Origin: a bacterium
Lineage (GTDB): Bacteria; NPL-UPA2; JAGMAN01
Assembly (NCBI GenBank): GCA_023130215.1
Contig: JAGMAN010000094.1
Location: 1 to 11,433 of the forward strand
Reading direction: 5' to 3'
DNA: 11,433 nucleotides
The notes under the pieces are model-generated. The model was not told the DNA's origin and made no database searches. It was given only the letters and a program-made list of their open reading frames with translations. Made by a program: the position numbers and the translations under genes. Shown piece after piece: positions 7,919 through 11,433 of this stretch. The number at the start of each line of letters is the position of its first letter. Position 1 is the stretch's first letter.

Positions 7919-9029
7919 ATTCCAACTCCTCAGCTATCTTCATGGTCATGGCTTCTAAGCTAAGACGAAGATTGACATTGCGTTCTATGAATCCCTTCGT
8001 CTCCTCTATTGACTTTATAATCTTACTTACTGCCTGAGAAGAGACACTGACAGCTCTCTTCTCTATCTCTTCCTTCCTATCCAAATTTATAATTTCTCCA
8101 CCCTCCTTAAAGACTAAAAGGTCACGATAGTAACCAATAATTATATCCAGGATTTCCCCTACCTTTCTCCTTGTCTCTCCGGATAGAAAAGCCATCTTTT
8201 CCTTCTTTATCTCCCCAATCTGCTCTTTGCTAAATACCCCTTCTACTTCTCTTAACTCATCCTTTAGTCTCTCTTCCAGCTTCTCTCTGAAGTTGGAGGT
8301 GAGCTCTAACATTTTCTCTGCTACCTGCAGAAGCTTCTCTAAATCATCCTGATGGGAGATCTGACTCCCTAAATTGAGAATCTTCTCTCTCTCCTCCCAG
8401 ACCGCTTTCTCCTGGAGGGACAGAGCCTTCCCCAACCTTCCTTCCGAAAGGAGGGAGAGAAGCCGAGCCTTATTAGGGGAGAGATTGAGCTTCTTAACTA
8501 AGTAATCTTCTATTCTCTTTGGACTGAGTGGCGAAAACCTCATCATCTGACAGCGAGAGACGATAGTAGGGAAAAGAGAAGATGGGTGAGAGCTGATCAG
8601 GATAAGGATAGAATCAGCGGGGGGCTCTTCTAATGTCTTGAGAAGAGCATTGCTGGCCTGGGCCGTCATCCGGTCTGCTTCCATAATCAAGTAGACTTTC
8701 TTGCGACTCTGGTATGGTTTTAAGGAAATTTGCCGGCGAAGCCCTCGGATATCATCTATCCCTATCTGACGGGACAGCCCGGCTGGCCTCACCCAGTTGA
8801 CATCGGGATGGGAAAGCTTTTCGATTCTACGGCAGTCCGGACATCTCCCACAGGCATCTGAATCTGCTCTCGGACAATTCAGGGCCTGAGCTAAGGTCTT
8901 GGCTACCATAGTCTTCCCTATTCCATCTGGCCCGACAAATAGGTAGGCGTGGGCTATCCGGCCATCCTTGAGGGAATTTTTGATGAGCTTGATTATTCTT
9001 TCCTGGCCGATGACATTGCTAAAAGGCAT
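7896..9029 (-). CDS. holB: DNA polymerase III clamp-loader subunit delta'
   Basis: This 377-residue AAA+ protein is the delta' subunit of the clamp loader, which helps place the sliding clamp on DNA at the replication fork. Seen: N-terminal FSNVIGQERI; Walker A GPDGIGKT (33-40); a four-cysteine zinc module C52, C60, C63, C66; a Walker B-like strand VYLIMEADRM (112-121); LLKTLEEPP (129-137); and the SRC motif (158-160) contributed to a neighbouring ATP site. The C-terminal ~170 residues are helical and Lys/Glu-rich, as expected for the collar region. An intact Walker A differs from E. coli delta', which does not bind ATP, but is common in other phyla. Start context reads GGGGCAGG a few bases before the ATG. 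It lies between tmk and ricT. A DnaX paralogue is unlikely: the protein is short and lacks the tau extension. Confidence 0.93.
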   Translation of the reverse strand: MPFSNVIGQERIIKLIKNSLKDGRIAHAYLFVGPDGIGKTMVAKTLAQALNCPRADSDACGRCPDCRRIEKLSHPDVNWVRPAGLSRQIGIDDIRGLRRQISLKPYQSRKKVYLIMEADRMTAQASNALLKTLEEPPADSILILISSHPSSLFPTIVSRCQMMRFSPLSPKRIEDYLVKKLNLSPNKARLLSLLSEGRLGKALSLQEKAVWEEREKILNLGSQISHQDDLEKLLQVAEKMLELTSNFREKLEERLKDELREVEGVFSKEQIGEIKKEKMAFLSGETRRKVGEILDIIIGYYRDLLVFKEGGEIINLDRKEEIEKRAVSVSSQAVSKIIKSIEETKGFIERNVNLRLSLEAMTMKIAEELEYARGSSS

Positions 9030-9049
9030 AACCTGCCCCTACAATTCTG

Positions 9050-9098
9050 TAGTCTAAAGTCTAAAGTCCATAGTCTACACTTTATAGTCTATAGCCTG
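9050..9098. repeat. Array of seven 7-base tandem repeats, consensus TAGTCTA (- strand TAGACTA)
   Basis: On the + strand the exact 7-base periods are tagtcta, aagtcta, aagtcca, tagtcta, cacttta, tagtcta, tagcctg, starting at 9050. Three units are identical and the others differ by one to three bases. The array fills most of the 52-base tmk-holB gap and extends across the tmk stop codon (9082-9084) into its last codons. Such heptamer arrays resemble the short tandem repeats known between genes in cyanobacteria and other bacteria; the function is unknown. Confidence 0.8.
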
Positions 9099-9720
9099 CT
9101 TTCTTAAGTAACTCCTCCACCTGCTGTCTGATTCTCTTTTGAACCTCAGCTATGGAACCCTTAACTTTCACTATCTTTATCCTCTTCGGCTCCTGCTTTG
9201 CTAATTTTAGATATCCTTGTCTTACTCTCTGATGGAATTCTCTTTTCTCCCGCTCTAACCGGTCCCCTTTACTTCCCGCCCGTGCTCTCTTCAGTCCCTG
9301 AGGAATATCTATATCTAAAAGTATGGTTAAGTCCGGCTTCAGGCCTGCGGTAGCTACCTGGTTCATCTTCCTTATCAACTGTTTATTCAGCCCACGCCCA
9401 TATCCCTGGTAAGCTAAAGAGGAATCTGAGAAGCGGGTAGACACAGCCACCTTTCCCCGGGCTAAGGATGGTTTCACCACTTCCTCTACATGTTGAGCTC
9501 GACTGGCTAAATAAAGAAGCAGTTCAGTCAAGGGAGTCATTCCCTTGCTGCGAGGAGAAAGCAAAATCTTCCTCAGTCTTTCCCCTATCCGGGTCCCGCC
9601 AGGCTCATGGGTGCAAAGGACATCTATCCCTTTCCTCAAAAGGTAGTCAGACAACCTCTCCGCCTGGGTGGACTTACCACTACCCTCCGGACCCTCCAGA
9701 GTAATGAAGATGCCTTTCAT
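9082..9720 (-). CDS. tmk: Thymidylate kinase
   Basis: This 212-residue P-loop kinase phosphorylates dTMP to dTDP with ATP, an essential cytoplasmic step in dTTP synthesis. Seen: P-loop GPEGSGKST (10-18), THEPGGT (37-43, dTMP site), SRAQHVEE (73-80), FSDSSLAYQGYGRGL (97-111) and a LID-like basic segment RARAGSKGDRLE (145-156). The length is normal for bacterial Tmk. An oddity is that the usual Asp of the D-R-Y/F motif is replaced by Thr95 (S-T-R-F), while Arg96 is kept. The last codons (A-G-Y-R-L) and the stop fall in a heptamer repeat array. It heads the operon tmk-holB-ricT-kinase. The start ATG at 9720 has only a weak purine stretch upstream and may be close to the transcription start. Confidence 0.94.
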   Translation of the reverse strand: MKGIFITLEGPEGSGKSTQAERLSDYLLRKGIDVLCTHEPGGTRIGERLRKILLSPRSKGMTPLTELLLYLASRAQHVEEVVKPSLARGKVAVSTRFSDSSLAYQGYGRGLNKQLIRKMNQVATAGLKPDLTILLDIDIPQGLKRARAGSKGDRLEREKREFHQRVRQGYLKLAKQEPKRIKIVKVKGSIAEVQKRIRQQVEELLKKAGYRL

Positions 9721-9729
9721 TTCTCTTTT

Positions 9730-9758
9730 AATATACCACAGAATAGTCCTTTGTTCAA
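9730..9758 (-). promoter_or_regulatory. Candidate sigma70-type promoter for the tmk operon
   Basis: Read on the - strand, TTGAAC (9758-9753) and TATATT (9735-9730) are separated by 17 bases. Transcription would begin near 9723, only a few bases before the tmk ATG at 9720, giving an almost leaderless mRNA. The -35 match is partial (4 of 6 to TTGACA), so this is a candidate. Confidence 0.5.
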
Positions 9759-9790
9759 AGAAAATTCAAGAAAGTTGTTGAAATTTCTTT
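9757..9790. promoter_or_regulatory. 13-base imperfect inverted repeat between divergent promoters (possible operator)
   Basis: AAAGAAAATTCAA (9757-9769) and TTGAAATTTCTTT (9778-9790) are inverted copies with one mismatch, separated by 8 bases. The right arm covers the -35 box of the chaperone promoter and the left arm touches the -35 box of the tmk promoter. This is the geometry expected of a shared operator, but the arms are AT-rich, so chance symmetry is possible. Confidence 0.45.
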
Positions 9791-9806
9791 TCAGAGTCTT
9801 TATAAT
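9778..9806 (+). promoter_or_regulatory. Sigma70-type promoter for the PpiD-like gene
   Basis: TTGAAA (9778-9783) and TATAAT (9801-9806) are separated by exactly 17 bases, matching the sigma70 consensus at 11 of 12 positions. Transcription would start near 9813, leaving a ~50-base leader with GGGGAG (9850-9855) before the ATG at 9864. Confidence 0.72.
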
Positions 9807-9863
9807 AGCCAATGATGGAGAATTGTATACTTCATATGTCTTAAGTGTTGGGGAGAATTAGCT

Positions 9864-11433
9864 ATGCTTAGAATCCTGCGAAAGAAAATGAGAGGTATCC
9901 TCATAGCCACCATTGTACTCATCATCCCTGCCTTCATCGGATTCTATGGTGTCGGGCGCTACCGGGGAAGGCAATCCCGGACAGCGGTGGTAGCCAAGGT
10001 CAATGGCCAAAAAATTGACTATCGGCAGTTCCACGATGCTTATCAAGGAGTTAAACGGAGGTGGCAATCACTATATAGAAACCATTGGGACGAGCAAATG
10101 GAGGGACAACTCAAGAAGGAGGCCCTGGAGGAGTTGATTCGGGAAATCCTCCTGCCCCGGGAAGCTAAGAGACGGAGGATTGTGGTTACTGACCAGGAAG
10201 TATTCGATCAGATTAGCTCTATTCCTGGCCTGCATAAGGAGGGCAAGTTCGATAAGGCGCTTTACCTAAGGGTCCTGTCATATAAAGGGCTCAGCCCGGA
10301 AAGGTTCGAAGCGCAAATGCGAGAGGACCTCATGGTGAAGAAGCTTAGAAGCCAGGTGACTGAAGAGGTGGAGATTTCTGAGGAGGAACTCAAGGAGGAA
10401 TATATCAAGAGGAATGAGAAGGTGCGGGTGAAATATATTCTCTTCAAGAAGGAGGATTTCAAGAAGGACCTCAAGATGGAGGAGAAGGAACTCAAGGACT
10501 ATCTTCAGGAAAACCTGGAAGAGTTTAAGGTGCCAGAAAAAGTAAATGTCCAGTATGTGCTGATTGACCCCAGGGAAAGAGAAATAGATATAGAAATAGA
10601 TGAGGATGAAATTAGCAGTTATTACCAGGAAAATATTGAGGATTTCAAGCACCTGGAAGAAGAAGGAGAAGCTCATACCGTTCCATTGGAGGAAGTGCGG
10701 TCTCAAATCCAGGCTACCTTAAAAGCTAAAAGAGCCGATGAGGTGGCTCGGGAGGAAGCAGAAGACTTAGCCGGTGAGCTTCTGGATAAGACCGATTGGG
10801 AGAGGATGGTCAAGGAGAAGAAATTGGAAGTGAGGGAGACAGGACTTTTTGCTAATGGGGAAGCGGTAAAGGGCATTGGCTGGACACCTCAATTCTCCCG
10901 GGAAGCCTTCGCCGTGGACGACGACGAGGTGAGCCAGGCCATTAAGACTCCCAGGGGGTATGCTATTTTTGTTCGCAAAAAGAGGGAAAAGTCTCACCTG
11001 CCGGAGTTAGAGGAAGTAAGGGAAAAGGTGGAAGAGAAGGTTAAGGATAAGAAAGCTACCAAATTAGCTAAGTCCAAAGCAGAGGAGTGCTTGGCTAAAT
11101 TGAGAGAAGGCGGCGATTTGGAGAAAGTGGCTGAGGATTTTTCTGTTGAAGTTGAAGATAGCGGTCTCTTCTCCCGGGGGCAGTATATAGAGGGGATAGG
11201 CCCCTCTCGGGATTTTGGTGAGGCTTCCTTTTCGCTTAAGGAAGCTGAAGTGAGCGACTCAATTGAGACTCGCCTTGGGTTCTGTCTCCTTCAGTTGGAG
11301 GAGCGCAAAGAAATAGATGAGGAAAAATATAATAAGGAGAAGGAGAAATTCAAAAAGAGTCTTCTCCCCTGGAAGAAGATGGAAGCTTACCATAAGTGGT
11401 ATGAGTCCCTGAGAAGCGAAGCTCGCGTCTGGA
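9864..11433 (+). CDS. PpiD/SurA-like membrane-anchored periplasmic peptidyl-prolyl isomerase/chaperone (3' truncated by window edge)
   Basis: The frame is open from ATG 9864 to the window end (523 codons, no stop). The N terminus has a basic stretch (RILRKKMR, 3-10) followed by a hydrophobic helix (~11-31), predicting one membrane anchor with the rest in the periplasm. Next comes a SurA-N-like domain (VVAKVNGQKIDYRQFHDAY from residue 42 to ~165, including ALEELIREILL and the F-E-A-Q-M-R-E-D segment). Charged, helical parvulin-like segments follow (VRVKYILF, 188-194; VNVQYVLID, 227-235). Two copies of a parvulin C-half-like module lie at ~311-375 and ~419-481 (GLFANGEAVKGIG and GLFSRGQYIEGIG). 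The catalytic histidines of active parvulins are not seen (YIL/YVL for HIL; GYAIF and GFCLL for GYHII), so a chaperone role is likelier than isomerase activity. The family assists folding of exported proteins, suggesting a diderm cell. GGGGAG precedes the start. It is divergent from tmk. Confidence 0.82.
   Translation, partial: MLRILRKKMRGILIATIVLIIPAFIGFYGVGRYRGRQSRTAVVAKVNGQKIDYRQFHDAYQGVKRRWQSLYRNHWDEQMEGQLKKEALEELIREILLPREAKRRRIVVTDQEVFDQISSIPGLHKEGKFDKALYLRVLSYKGLSPERFEAQMREDLMVKKLRSQVTEEVEISEEELKEEYIKRNEKVRVKYILFKKEDFKKDLKMEEKELKDYLQENLEEFKVPEKVNVQYVLIDPREREIDIEIDEDEISSYYQENIEDFKHLEEEGEAHTVPLEEVRSQIQATLKAKRADEVAREEAEDLAGELLDKTDWERMVKEKKLEVRETGLFANGEAVKGIGWTPQFSREAFAVDDDEVSQAIKTPRGYAIFVRKKREKSHLPELEEVREKVEEKVKDKKATKLAKSKAEECLAKLREGGDLEKVAEDFSVEVEDSGLFSRGQYIEGIGPSRDFGEASFSLKEAEVSDSIETRLGFCLLQLEERKEIDEEKYNKEKEKFKKSLLPWKKMEAYHKWYESLRSEARVW

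Noticed and set aside
9050-9098. CRISPR-like array
   Set aside because: Units are 7 bases with no spacers; it is a simple tandem repeat.
9607-9861. Small + strand open frame spanning the tmk start and the divergent intergenic region
   Set aside because: Half of it is antisense to tmk and the rest covers the promoters; no ribosome site and no recognisable protein.
10278-10706. Long open frame on the - strand across the chaperone gene (142 codons)
   Set aside because: Its Leu/Phe-rich product is the mirror of Glu/Lys-rich codons of the real gene; no ribosome site or family resemblance.

Overview
The window looks like chromosomal DNA of an anaerobic, probably diderm bacterium from a poorly cultivated lineage. 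Three things point that way. One is a fused ADP-forming acyl-CoA synthetase of a type common in archaea and in anaerobic or candidate-phylum bacteria. The second is a PpiD/SurA-like periplasmic chaperone anchored by one N-terminal membrane helix. The third is a compact tmk-holB-ricT operon like that of Firmicutes but lacking its small inner genes. The phylum cannot be fixed from this sequence. There are no rRNA or tRNA genes, no CRISPR array, no insertion sequence and no phage genes. No gap between genes exceeds about 145 bases.

Left block (1-6069, all + strand). A nagB gene (glucosamine-6-phosphate deaminase) enters from the left edge and overlaps by 4 bases (ATGA) a full alpha-beta fused ADP-forming acetyl/acyl-CoA synthetase. 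Two consecutive but dissimilar GlmU-family proteins follow. The first has the sugar-nucleotidyltransferase-like fold of the 'alternative GlmU' type and a well-conserved left-handed beta-helix acetyltransferase part. The second has a textbook uridylyltransferase active site but a divergent beta-helix. A small metallo-beta-lactamase-fold hydrolase ends the block. The first four genes fit one theme, interconversion of amino-sugar phosphates and supply of acetyl-CoA and UDP-GlcNAc. That link is inferred from gene order.

Middle and right block (6139-9720, - strand). Read in the direction of transcription this is tmk - holB - ricT - pfkB-family sugar kinase, with long overlaps between the last three. 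The tmk-holB gap holds a 7-base tandem repeat array that runs into the 3' end of tmk. The operon combines dTTP supply, the clamp-loader delta' subunit, a RicT/YaaT (PSP1) cysteine-rich protein and a 1-phosphofructokinase-like enzyme.

Right end (9864-11433, + strand). A PpiD-like chaperone gene diverges from tmk and runs off the window edge. The 143-base divergent intergenic region is the best regulatory region here. It has one strong sigma70-type promoter for the chaperone gene, a good candidate promoter for tmk that would give an almost leaderless mRNA, and a 13-base imperfect inverted repeat between and over the two -35 boxes.

The left block is visibly more AT-rich than the right block, and the change falls at the convergent junction near 6070-6138. 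I found no clearly new defence or mobile system. The most interesting points are the amino-sugar/acetyl cluster with apparently divided GlmU functions, the divergent regulatory dyad and the heptamer array.
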